A program made the translations under genes and the position numbers. A stretch of 64,000 bases of DNA from Parus major (taxonomy: Eukaryota > Chordata > Aves > Passeriformes > Paridae), in contig NC_031768.1 in NCBI RefSeq assembly GCF_001522545.3, positions 113,850,802 to 113,914,801 of the forward strand. Direction: 5' to 3'. Of this stretch, positions 27,001 to 32,859 are shown one piece after another; within the stretch, counting starts at the first letter, position 1; each line of letters opens with the position of its first letter. The notes under the pieces are model-generated. The model made no database searches, was not told the origin of the DNA, and was given only the letters and a program-made list of their open reading frames with translations.

Positions 27001-28549
27001 AACAGCGTGGGAAGAGTGAGCACCTGTCCTGGTCTCTGGACAGCCCTGTCCAAGGGAGGTGCTTTGCCCAGTGAGCAGCTCTCTTTGCTAGTTTTTAAAC
27101 TTCTACTGTGACCAGGTCTGCATTTAATCTCTCTTGGCTCCTTACCTTTTGACTTAGGAAATTCATCATGGAGAATTGTTAAGAAGAAAGAAGAGCAAAG
27201 CAAAGATTCTCCTAATTGTCCATATTTGTTATTTCAATGAGATAAAAATAGGAAGTGTTTTAAAGTATTTTACCTGCAGGCTGTCACCTGAGCCTGTAAT
27301 GCACAAACACAAGGACTAATTTATTCCTAAAAAAGCCATTTCCCTCTCCAAATGGTGAGAGTGCACCAAAACAGGGTCCCTGATGCTGTTTCTCTCAGAG
27401 GGAGCTGGGCACCTCAGGAGACCTTTCCCAAGGCTTGGAGAAGCAGCCCAGTTGATGTAGGTGAAAGGCCACACTGGCAGATCAGTTTTCCAAAAGACTT
27501 TCCTGGCCCCACAGCTTCCTCCTGTAAAGGTTTTGGAGCAGGATCTCTTTCTCAGTGCTTCGCTGGCACAGCTCAGCTCTAAACTATTTGGGGAGAAATG
27601 TGTTTCTCTGTATGCTGAAATTACTCATCTTTTAGTGCTGCTGGCACATCAGGGACAAAGCCAGGCTGCTGGGAGGCCGCTGGCAAAGCAGTGAGGAGAT
27701 GACACCGTTTAAAGCAGGGCTTTTCCTCTCATGGGTGCTACTTTGGTGTCCCTGAAGGTAGCTGAACTTGGCCCATCCCATTTATCATGGAATCACAGTG
27801 ATGGTTTGGGCTGGGAGGGACCTTAAACTTATCCAGTCCCACCCCCTGCCATGGCTTCCACTGGGCCAGATTGCTCTAAACCATATCCAACCTGGCCTTG
27901 GGCACTTCCAGGGATCCAGGGGCAGCCACAGCTTCTCTGGGCACCTGTGCCAGGGCCTGCCCACTCTCATAGGGGGAAGAATTTCTTCCCAACATCTAAT
28001 CTAAATCTCTCCTCTTTTGGTTTAAACCCATTCCCTGCCTTGTCCTGTCATCAGGCTTAAGATTTGTTGTAACAGAATATTGCCTCTCCCCTGTGAGGAG
28101 ATTTGGTCTTCAGGGTTCTGCGAATTTTAAAGTAAAATAATAATTGAAAGCCGAAATGCAGACAGGTCCCAGTGACTACACCACTGTCATTCCTTTGGCT
28201 TCATACAGGGAGACTTTGGCTGAGGGTGGATGCTTACAAGTTCAGAGGTCACACACCAGAGCCCTGTTCCAGGGTTCAGATTGTTCTCTTTCTCTCGTTG
28301 GGGTGTTTTTTTCTGTGTATCCCACTTGTCACCCTCTGCACAGCACCGCGGTTTGCCACGACATGAAACCAAGCTCAGGGCAGAGCTCTCACTCCTGGTC
28401 CCTTTTCTCCCCAGAGCAGGAGTGCAGCGGTGCCCGGAGGAATCCCCTACCGAAGAGCAAATCGGCCCAGGCCCAGCCCCGAGCTCTCGGAAGAGGAAGC
28501 CAAAAGAATCGCCAAGATCTTCTCTGCTCAGCTCTCCAAGAAGGAATAG
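699..28549 (+). CDS. C2CD3: C2CD3, C2 domain-containing protein 3 (5'-partial, 22 exons)
   Basis: C2CD3 is a centriolar/centriolar-satellite protein needed for centriole elongation, distal appendage assembly and primary cilium formation. I recognise it from long matches to the vertebrate protein, for example [60 protein letters not shown] and a C-terminus ending [17 protein letters not shown]. Coding exons: 699-817, 1811-1933, 2652-3116, 3370-3521, 4840-5083, 5777-5960, 7307-7487, 8495-8667, 9562-9682, 10815-11083, 11448-11537, 12576-13196, 13965-14273, 15354-15492, 16117-16181, 16870-17075, 17823-17923, 18810-18971, 19877-20085, 20867-21839, 22497-22596, 28415-28549. All phases join without a stop, giving about 1713 codons; the human protein is about 2350 aa, so roughly 600 N-terminal residues lie upstream. 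Five C2 domains are visible, in exons w3-w4, w5-w8, w9-w11, w12 and w13-w16. One intron is GC-AG. The 3' end of exon w16 is the least certain boundary. Confidence 0.95.
968..1150 (-). repeat. CR1 LINE 3' fragment
   Basis: It starts with the reverse complement of the CR1 tail (cacagaatcacagaat) and continues with the CR1 3' body. It sits inside a C2CD3 intron, antisense to the gene. Confidence 0.7.
1811..1933 (+). CDS. C2CD3: C2CD3 exon w2
   Basis: The acceptor is cccttag and the donor aag|gtatgt. It has 41 codons in phase 0, beginning [19 protein letters not shown] and ending VGPLK. It completes the first partly visible C2-like segment. Confidence 0.85.
2400..2445 (+). repeat. CR1 3' tail fragment
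   Basis: A short piece, ctttaaagtcccttccaacc then ccattcaatgattct, matches the terminal part of CR1 in sense orientation. Confidence 0.5.
2652..3116 (+). CDS. C2CD3: C2CD3 exon w3
   Basis: It has 155 codons in phase 0, from [13 protein letters not shown] to FNFSQ. A Ser/Ala/Pro-rich linker comes first, then the start of a C2 domain ([15 protein letters not shown]). The next exon joins in frame only if the donor is the non-canonical gcaagt (tctcag|gcaagt), a GC-AG intron. Confidence 0.9.
3370..3521 (+). CDS. C2CD3: C2CD3 exon w4
   Basis: The acceptor is ttcag and the donor caa|gtaaac. It encodes [19 protein letters not shown] through [15 protein letters not shown] and ends with two bases of a lysine codon. 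It is the second half of the C2 domain begun in w3. Confidence 0.93.
4300..4432 (-). repeat. CR1 LINE 3' fragment
   Basis: The pattern is agaatcccagaatg, then ccccctgccatgggcag, then tccaagccccatccag, the standard CR1 3' end on the minus strand. Confidence 0.75.
4840..5083 (+). CDS. C2CD3: C2CD3 exon w5
   Basis: The acceptor is ctgtag. It encodes [20 protein letters not shown], then [19 protein letters not shown], and ends [15 protein letters not shown] before atg|gtattt. Confidence 0.93.
5570..5722 (-). repeat. CR1-like LINE 3' fragment (older)
   Basis: It reads caggttggaaaagacctctg, then gaatccaaccactgcc. This is an older antisense CR1 3' end, just upstream of exon w6. Confidence 0.65.
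5777..5960 (+). CDS. C2CD3: C2CD3 exon w6
   Basis: It encodes [19 protein letters not shown], then [16 protein letters not shown], the start of the next C2 domain. The acceptor is a tandem tagcag after a long T tract, so the exon may start at 5777 (adds one Gln) or 5780. The donor is aca|gtaagt. Confidence 0.92.
6345..6680 (+). repeat. CR1 LINE 3' fragment
   Basis: A sense CR1 tail: gacaggacaaaaggaaatgg, then ggcacagctgcccagggcaa, ending caattctgtgattt. Confidence 0.8.
6722..6945 (-). repeat. CR1 LINE 3' fragment
   Basis: An antisense copy with ccccctgccatgggcaggga and cctggccttggacacttcca. It lies back to back with the sense copy ending near 6680. Confidence 0.8.
7307..7487 (+). CDS. C2CD3: C2CD3 exon w7
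   Basis: It has no ATG and is easily missed. It reads [19 protein letters not shown], then [20 protein letters not shown], then [10 protein letters not shown], matching human [19 protein letters not shown]. The acceptor is ttctag and the donor tgcag|gtacag, with phases 1/2 matching the neighbouring exons. Confidence 0.93.
8495..8667 (+). CDS. C2CD3: C2CD3 exon w8
   Basis: The acceptor is tttttag and the donor tcag|gtgagg. It encodes [20 protein letters not shown], then [19 protein letters not shown], then [13 protein letters not shown]. It closes the second C2 domain. Confidence 0.93.
8745..9015 (+). repeat. CR1 LINE 3' fragment
   Basis: A sense copy: aaaggaaatggccccaggct, then ggcacaggctgcccagg, ending ttctgattctgtg. 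Confidence 0.8.
9562..9682 (+). CDS. C2CD3: C2CD3 exon w9
   Basis: The acceptor is atccag and the donor ccag|gtaaag. It encodes [20 protein letters not shown], then [20 protein letters not shown], the first strands of the next C2 domain. Confidence 0.93.
10815..11083 (+). CDS. C2CD3: C2CD3 exon w10
   Basis: It encodes [20 protein letters not shown], then [18 protein letters not shown], and ends YHQSTKS. The start after gaaatgaag is fixed by phase; the pyrimidine tract lies about 20 bases upstream. The donor is tcag|gtaagg. Confidence 0.92.
11163..11265 (-). repeat. CR1 LINE 3' fragment (truncated)
   Basis: It begins catagaataatggaatagt and continues with a degraded CR1 3' body. Antisense, in the intron between w10 and w11. 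Confidence 0.6.
11448..11537 (+). CDS. C2CD3: C2CD3 exon w11
   Basis: The acceptor is ttttccag and the donor tcag|gtaaaa. It encodes [20 protein letters not shown], then TRDLLTRSS. This corresponds to human EYLLGVVKVPTKELL and ends the third C2 domain. Confidence 0.92.
12576..13196 (+). CDS. C2CD3: C2CD3 exon w12 (large, C2 domain)
   Basis: It encodes about 207 residues, from [14 protein letters not shown] to RRALSVSG. A complete C2 domain is visible: [19 protein letters not shown], then [17 protein letters not shown], then [12 protein letters not shown], then [18 protein letters not shown]. An acidic stretch ([13 protein letters not shown]) interrupts it. The acceptor is cccaaag and the donor agtg|gtgagt. 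Any open frame upstream of 12576 is intron. Confidence 0.95.
13305..13515 (-). repeat. CR1 LINE 3' fragment
   Basis: It begins gcacagaatcccagaatgcc and carries the CR1 subfamily body with ggtcacctggagcaggtgac. Antisense, between w12 and w13. Confidence 0.75.
13965..14273 (+). CDS. C2CD3: C2CD3 exon w13
   Basis: The acceptor is cctgcag and the donor aaag|gtaaca. It encodes [20 protein letters not shown], a divergent acidic/Ser linker, and the start of the last C2 domain ([16 protein letters not shown]). A CA repeat begins immediately after the donor. Confidence 0.93.
14278..14350. repeat. Compound microsatellite (CA)n-(TTTC)n
   Basis: About 14 CA units run directly into TTTC-type units. The tract starts only a few bases after the w13 donor site. 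Confidence 0.95.
15354..15492 (+). CDS. C2CD3: C2CD3 exon w14
   Basis: The acceptor is ttttcag and the donor caag|gtgaga. It encodes [20 protein letters not shown], then [16 protein letters not shown], the middle of the last C2 domain. Confidence 0.93.
16117..16181 (+). CDS. C2CD3: C2CD3 exon w15 (65 bp)
   Basis: This short exon reads [20 protein letters not shown], matching the human protein nearly exactly. The acceptor is taacag and the donor gcag|gtaaag. It has no ATG. Confidence 0.93.
16870..17075 (+). CDS. C2CD3: C2CD3 exon w16 (3' end uncertain)
   Basis: It encodes [20 protein letters not shown], then [15 protein letters not shown], then [16 protein letters not shown], ending the last C2 domain. 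I chose the donor tct|gtatgt at 17076 because it is consensus and in phase 0. Two weaker in-phase donors follow at 17181 and 17232, and would add 35 or 52 residues. Without splicing the frame stops at 17259-17261. Confidence 0.8.
17823..17923 (+). CDS. C2CD3: C2CD3 exon w17
   Basis: The acceptor is atcctag and the donor gtg|gtaagt. It encodes [20 protein letters not shown], then [13 protein letters not shown]. Sequence similarity is weak here, so the support is mainly the splice sites and phase. Confidence 0.75.
18810..18971 (+). CDS. C2CD3: C2CD3 exon w18
   Basis: The acceptor is tttgcag and the donor ctcag|gtaaag. It encodes [20 protein letters not shown], then FHESLQQAE, then [18 protein letters not shown](I/V)RRFHESL is diagnostic of C2CD3. 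Confidence 0.93.
19877..20085 (+). CDS. C2CD3: C2CD3 exon w19
   Basis: The acceptor is cttgcag and the donor gatg|gtaagt. It encodes [20 protein letters not shown], then [13 protein letters not shown]; human has RKNLSELDQIQRYFRQKLT. Confidence 0.93.
20867..21839 (+). CDS. C2CD3: C2CD3 exon w20 (largest, low complexity)
   Basis: It encodes about 324 residues, acidic and Ser/Pro-rich, without a recognisable folded domain. Conserved islands are [35 protein letters not shown] and [13 protein letters not shown]. The acceptor is taaccag. I place the donor at ctt|gtatcc because the Leu codon then completes in the next exon as [16 protein letters not shown]. Reading on would stop at 21861. Confidence 0.9.
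22233..22265 (+). repeat. Short tandem repeat, ggattaagtg-like x3
   Basis: The decamer ggattaagtg occurs three times in a row with small spacers in the intron between w20 and w21. Confidence 0.6.
22497..22596 (+). CDS. C2CD3: C2CD3 exon w21
   Basis: The acceptor is gctcag and the donor aaa|gtaagt. It encodes [20 protein letters not shown], then [13 protein letters not shown], and ends in phase 0. (V)VPNFFLPPQ is conserved in C2CD3. Confidence 0.92.
23200..23515 (+). repeat. CR1 LINE 3' fragment
   Basis: A sense copy: gattagatattgggaagaaa, then gtggaggccctggcagagg, ending accattctggaatttcacga. First of a CR1 cluster in the last C2CD3 intron. Confidence 0.8.
23805..23852 (+). repeat. Exact 24-bp tandem duplication
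   Basis: The unit beginning agccctgcaattaggt and ending aaaatgtt occurs twice head to tail without a mismatch. Confidence 0.9.
24605..24905 (-). repeat. CR1 LINE 3' fragment
   Basis: An antisense copy with ccccctgccatggacaggga and gaagaatttgttcccaata, extending further 5' than most copies here. Confidence 0.8.
25730..26135 (+). repeat. CR1 LINE 3' fragment (longest)
   Basis: A sense copy of about 400 bp, from the ggagcaccaggagcagctga region through gggaacaagggacaagacaa, ending attccatgattctatgattc, the classic CR1 octamer tail. Confidence 0.85.
26505..26745 (+). repeat. CR1 LINE 3' fragment
   Basis: A sense copy: gtgagggtggggaggccctg, then cctggatccctggaagtgcc, ending aaaccattctgtgattctg. 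Confidence 0.85.
27785..28050 (-). repeat. CR1 LINE 3' fragment
   Basis: An antisense copy beginning atcatggaatcacagtgatg and running through gggggaagaatttcttccca. Confidence 0.85.
28415..28549 (+). CDS. C2CD3: C2CD3 last coding exon w22
   Basis: The acceptor is ctccccag, phase 0. It encodes [20 protein letters not shown], then [20 protein letters not shown], then SKKE and a TAG stop. Human ends with a related KEETKRIARIFS motif. A longer open frame overlaps in another phase and is not the protein. Confidence 0.92.
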   Translation, partial: SRSAAVPGGIPYRRANRPRPSPELSEEEAKRIAKIFSAQLSKKE

Positions 28550-29083
28550 TGCTGGCCCAAGACCATCCACAGCAGAGCTTCCTAAGCCGTGACCGGATGC
28601 ACTGGCAGAGGCTGAGCCCTCCAGTAAAGGGGAGGTGGAAGCCACAGCTTTCAGGCTGTTTTTAGTTTGCCTAATTGGTTAGTTAATTGAAGTCCCCTAT
28701 TGAGAAGGGCTTAAAGCCTGTGGTCACCCCCAGGGAGCTGCTTCTTGTTGGGGCAGGTCCCCATGAGACACACCCCTGTGGGTAACCCATGGCTTGTTGT
28801 CTGCTCTCCAAGTAGTCTGGTTTTAGGGTTTATTCCTGTGAGATGGCCCCTTCAAAAATAGTTGGTGGGCAACACAATTCTCTGTTTCCACAGGTGCCCG
28901 AAGTGCTTGTGTGAACACAGGCCCAGGGCACTGCAAAATCTGATGGGTGTACAAAAGAGGGTGACTAGAAAGATGGGACTTTTATATTTATATTTAAATT
29001 ATTTTTGTACACCTTTCAGAGAACAGATTTTGATGCCAACAGAGCTCCATTATTTTTGTATTGCTCTCTCCAGTGTTTGTTTC

Positions 29084-29089
29084 AATAAA
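29084..29089 (+). terminator. C2CD3 polyadenylation signal
   Basis: AATAAA lies about 535 bases after the C2CD3 stop and is followed by a T/GT-rich stretch, so the 3' UTR probably ends near 29105-29120. Confidence 0.55.
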
Positions 29090-29109
29090 ATTCCCCTGGT
29101 TTCTTGTCA

Positions 29110-30380
29110 GCCCATGCAAAGTGTCCCTATGCCAGGGCAGGAACCTTTCCTCAACAGGAGTCTCTCCCATGTGAGCTTCCAAATCAGAGAAATGCTGCTG
29201 GAAGCTGGGGTGGCCAGGAGCACGTGGAAAGATCGCTGCTTTGCCAAGGACTTGAGTTATCAACGTGCAGCAGAGCCCCATGTGGGATGAGTCGCTTCCA
29301 ATCTGAGCTGCTTTTCAAACCATGTGTGGAATTCAGGATTTAAGCAACCAAATGATCAGCATCCCTTTTTTCTCCCACTTCTGCAGTATTTTTCTCAAGG
29401 ATAATTCCGTATTCCCCGAATATGTAATTGACTGCTGACACAACTTGCCCTTTGATTGTGGCCGCTTTCCCTGCCCTTGCTGGGTCAGGATGCGAGGCAA
29501 AGGCACCCAGTGTCCCCTGGAAGGACAGGAGTGACGTGCAGGCTGCTTTCTCCTAGTGGCACCCCTAAAAAAAGCTCAGGCAGGATGCCAACCCAGCTGG
29601 CATCACTGTCACAGAGGAGGTCACAGCAGTGACCCTGAGCTACATCTTGGGTATGAGGTAAACAGCTTCTTCCTTTCAGGTTTAGGTCAGCCGGGCAAGA
29701 AAACAAGGCAGGAGCCAGCTGGAGAGGGGTGTTGGTGCCAGGCAGCTTTTGTCTGGACCCAAGGGATGGAGTGAAGGTGGCTTCAGGGTGTCAGGACCAC
29801 TCACAGTCCCTCTTGTGCAAGGTGAGCTCAGGTTGCGAGCGTGGAGGCTCGCAGCACATCCTGAGGGACCTTTCTGCATGTTGGGCTAACAAGCACCAAG
29901 GGTTAAACATGCAGAGTTTCTTAAAAATGGAGGAAAGGGGGCATTTCTTCACTCCACCTTGGCCTCCAGCCTCGTGTCCTGAACCTGGGCCCTCTCTGCA
30001 GCCTCAGATCAGTGCCTGGCCACGCTCTGAAGGGCATCATGGGTTTGATGGATTTCACTCCAAGGTGCTCACCTGGCCCCTGAGCTTGGGGAACACATTC
30101 CACCATACAGAGGCAATCCTGCTAGGAGCCTAGGATGGATTGTGGCTCGTGGTCTGTGTGGGGCAAAGGGATCCAACCTGCCCTGCACAAAGAGCTCAGT
30201 GCTGCACTGCCTCCGAAACACTTGTAAAAACTTGGGATGAAAGTTTTCTGCATCTCGTCCTTCCCAGAGTAGTTTTAGGGTAAAAACCAGCATTCCTCCC
30301 CAGTCCACTGCAGGGGGTCTGGGCAGGACCCCCCTCCCCATGCCTGGGCCCGGTGAGGGGGGCAGAGGGCTGAAACAGCC
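29110..30380. other. Intergenic, C2CD3 to UCP3
   Basis: About 1.3 kb between the C2CD3 3' end and the UCP3 promoter. The open frames on both strands here do not resemble known proteins and I find no repeat with confidence. UCP3 cis-regulatory elements could lie here. Confidence 0.5.
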
Positions 30381-30389
30381 ACCTCATCA

Positions 30390-30403
30390 CAGGTGCCAGG
30401 TGA
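30390..30403 (+). promoter_or_regulatory. UCP3: DR1/E-box-like element upstream of UCP3
   Basis: AGGTGC and AGGTGA half-sites are separated by one base, a DR1 arrangement loosely matching a PPAR/RXR element. The same bases form two CAGGTG E-boxes (30390-30395 and 30397-30402). UCP3 genes are known targets of PPAR, thyroid receptor and MyoD. The site is 84 bases upstream of the TATA box. Function is inferred. Confidence 0.35.
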
Positions 30404-30486
30404 CCCAGTCCCATCAACTGAAATGCCACCGGGGGAACACTGTTTTCCTGTCACCCGATCCCTGGCTGCTGGAATGTCCTGGCTGC

Positions 30487-30493
30487 TATATAA
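30487..30493 (+). promoter_or_regulatory. UCP3: UCP3 TATA box
   Basis: TATATAA is followed at the right distance by a GC-rich leader that ends in a consensus splice donor at 30572. Transcription probably starts near 30515-30520. Confidence 0.65.
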
Positions 30494-30515
30494 GGTTGGG
30501 GCCAGGGAGACGGCT

Positions 30516-30571
30516 CTCAGGGCACTGCCTGTGCAAGGCAGGAGCTGGAACGCTGTGCCGAGGTCCCTACG
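30516..30571 (+). other. UCP3: UCP3 non-coding exon 1 (start approximate)
   Basis: A 5' untranslated leader inferred from the TATA box position and the donor acg|gtgagg. It would splice to the acceptor ccttccag at 30869, thirteen bases before the start codon. UCP genes typically have a non-coding first exon. Confidence 0.55.
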
Positions 30572-30882
30572 GTGAGGCCACGGAGGGACATGGCTCTGGG
30601 CAGGTCACTCTGGGGGAGATGATCTCACCCAGCAACCCCTGTTATGGCTGGGGTGGGATTGGGAAGGGTAGGCATTGGTGATCCCATGCTTAGCAAGTCC
30701 TGTGCCTCAGCTTCTCTGGGATAAAAGGGAGGAGACAGGGCAAGATATGGTTTTTGGGACCAAAGCCATCAAGAGCTGCCACGGCACCGTCTCCGAATGG
30801 GACACCCACGAGAAGCCCTGTCCTGATGCACCCTCCTGCTTCCCCCACAAGCCCCTCCTCTCCTTCCAGCCCCTCTGCCGCC

Positions 30883-31008
30883 ATGGTGGGTCTGAAGGCC
30901 CCTGAGGTGCCCCCGACGGCCGCCATGAAGTTCATCAGCGCAGGGATGGCCGGCTGCATCGCTGACCTGTGCACCTTTCCCCTGGACACCGCCAAAGTGC
31001 GGCTGCAG
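30883..31008 (+). CDS. UCP3: UCP3 coding exon 1
   Basis: 42 codons: [20 protein letters not shown], then [20 protein letters not shown], then LQ. The donor is cag|gtacga. It contains the first carrier signature. Confidence 0.96.
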
Positions 31009-32524
31009 GTACGATCCGCCGGCTCCCCAAAACCCTGTGGGCAAAGGGAGCACCTGGTGACACGAGGGACTCTCCACGCTCTGCCACAGAGCTGGTGGCG
31101 CCTGGGGAGGAACAGAAGGGGGGGGTGATACATTTGGCACCCCGTAGATCCAGGGCGAGGTGAGGATCCCCCGGACCATCAGCTCTGTGGAGTACCGGGG
31201 TGTTTTGGGGACGCTGAGCACCATGGTGAGGACGGAGGGAGCCCGCAGCCTCTACAGCGGGCTCGCAGCCGGGCTGCAGCGCCAGATGAGCTTCGCCTCC
31301 ATCCGCATCGGCCTGTACGACTCTGTGAAGCAGCTCTACACCCCCAAGGGTGCTGAGAGTGAGTGTCCAGGCAGTCCGGACTTCCCTGCACACCCCCTTC
31401 CTGCTGCACGGCCCTCTCCCTCGGAGAAACTCACCCTGGGGGAGGCACAGCCCCCTGAGATGACCCTGTGAGGCACCACAGGCCACTCACCCTGGGGTCC
31501 CTGGAGGGCTGGGGGACCCTGCAGGGCCGGCAGTCCCAACTCCTGCCCTCTCCAGACACAGGCATGGCTGCGAGGCTCCTGGCTGGCTGCACCACGGGGG
31601 CTGTGGCCGTGGCCTGTGCCCAGCCCACCGACGTGGTCAAGGTCCGGTTCCAGGCCAGTGGGGCCCTGTCAGAGAGTGCTCGCCGGTACAGCAGCACCGT
31701 GGACGCCTATCGCACCATCGCCAGGGAGGAGGGGATCCGCGGGCTCTGGAGAGGTAGGAGTGGGCCTGGGAAGGGGATGGGGTGGGAATAGAAATGGAAA
31801 CGGTGATGAGGAAGGGAAGAAGAATGGGGACAGCAGGGCTGGGGCAACTGCCCAGAGTGCTCCAGGAGGGGCTGTGAGCAGCATTCCCAATGCCACCACC
31901 CTCCTGCCCAGGGACGCTGCCCAACATCGCTCGCAATGCCATCATCAACTGCGGGGAGCTCGTCACCTACGACCTCCTCAAGGACGCGCTGCTGCAGGCA
32001 CAGCTCATGACAGGTGAGGATGGCGCAGCGGGGCACGGTCAGGCGCCATCCCTGTCCCTGCAACATCCAACCCCTATCTCTTCCCCACCTTTAGACAATG
32101 TCCCGTGCCACTTTGTGGCCGCCTTTGGGGCCGGGTTCTGTGCCACAGTGGTGGCATCACCGGTGGACGTGGTGAAGACGCGGTACATGAACGCCAGCCC
32201 CGGGCAGTACCGCAATGCCCTGAGCTGCCTCCTGGCCCTGCTCATGCAGGATGGCCCCGCCGGCCTCTATAAGGGGTGAGCTGAGCACCTGCAAAACCCT
32301 CTGCGATGACCGCACGGACGTGTGGCACAGAGCCCCAAATATCTAAACCCACGTGCGGGACTTTGGGGATGGGAATGTCCCTGACACGTCCCCTTCAGCA
32401 CTGCTCTTACCCACACAGCTTCGTCCCGTCCTTCCTGCGCCTGGGCTCCTGGAACGTGGTGATGTTTGTGTCGTACGAACAGCTGCAGCGCGCCATGGCG
32501 CTGGCACGGCCGGCCCTGGCCTGA
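30883..32524 (+). CDS. UCP3: Avian uncoupling protein (UCP3/avUCP), complete
   Basis: An inner mitochondrial membrane carrier of the SLC25 family. UCPs carry out fatty-acid-dependent, nucleotide-inhibited proton or anion leak; avian UCP is mainly a muscle protein linked to fatty-acid handling and control of reactive oxygen species. Coding exons: 30883-31008, 31148-31358, 31556-31753, 31912-32013, 32095-32275, 32419-32524. They sum to 307 codons plus TGA, the usual avian UCP length. The three carrier repeats each carry the signature: [10 protein letters not shown] (from residue 33), [10 protein letters not shown] (from 136) and [10 protein letters not shown] (from 235). All splice sites are GT-AG. 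The start gccgccATGG is a strong Kozak context. It lies about 1.8 kb after C2CD3 on the same strand, the ancestral order. I see no second UCP (UCP2) downstream, consistent with birds having one gene of this cluster. Confidence 0.97.
31148..31358 (+). CDS. UCP3: UCP3 coding exon 2
   Basis: It encodes [20 protein letters not shown], then [20 protein letters not shown], then [18 protein letters not shown]. The acceptor is ccgtag and the donor gaga|gtgagt. Confidence 0.96.
31556..31753 (+). CDS. UCP3: UCP3 coding exon 3
   Basis: It encodes [20 protein letters not shown], then [17 protein letters not shown], then [18 protein letters not shown]. The acceptor is ctccag and the donor gag|gtagga. Confidence 0.96.
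31912..32013 (+). CDS. UCP3: UCP3 coding exon 4
   Basis: It encodes [20 protein letters not shown], then [13 protein letters not shown]. The acceptor is tgcccag and the donor acag|gtgagg. Confidence 0.96.
32095..32275 (+). CDS. UCP3: UCP3 coding exon 5
   Basis: It encodes [20 protein letters not shown], then [20 protein letters not shown], then [12 protein letters not shown]. The acceptor is ctttag and the donor aggg|gtgagc. Confidence 0.96.
32419..32524 (+). CDS. UCP3: UCP3 coding exon 6
   Basis: It encodes [20 protein letters not shown], then [14 protein letters not shown] and TGA. The acceptor is acacag. [19 protein letters not shown] is the conserved UCP C-terminus. Confidence 0.96.
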
Positions 32525-32843
32525 GCCCCTCGGCACCTCTCGCCAGCCCAGCGAGGATCAGCATCAATTATATTAATTGCCAAAGCGCCGGGGAGCAGCG
32601 AAGCCGCACGCTCGGGGAGGGACCAGAGAGACAGAAAGAGGAAAGGATGCTGTTTGAGGAGAAACGTGGGAGAATGGAGGTTTTCAGAGAAGAGTTTTAA
32701 GGAAACTTTTAAAGTTTTAAAGGATGAAGGAAAAAATGTTTGTTGGCTTTCCACCTGGGAAGAACTTCCCGAGGGCAGTGGTGTAGGCAGGCAGGACCAA
32801 GCTGAGGGCCAGAGAATTCCTGTTATTCCTTACTGGCGCTTCC

Positions 32844-32849
32844 ATTAAA
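32844..32849 (+). terminator. UCP3: Possible UCP3 polyadenylation signal
   Basis: ATTAAA lies 320 bases after the stop and is followed by T/GT-rich sequence near 32885-32910. No AATAAA occurs earlier in the 3' region. Confidence 0.45.
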
Positions 32850-32859
32850 CCGCCCCTAT

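Noticed and set aside
28144..28665. 173-codon open frame over the last C2CD3 exon
   Set aside because: It is in a different phase from the conserved [13 protein letters not shown] reading and crosses the intron boundary.
30690..31966. Long minus-strand open frames opposite UCP3
   Set aside because: They are mirror frames of GC-rich UCP3 exons without recognisable protein.
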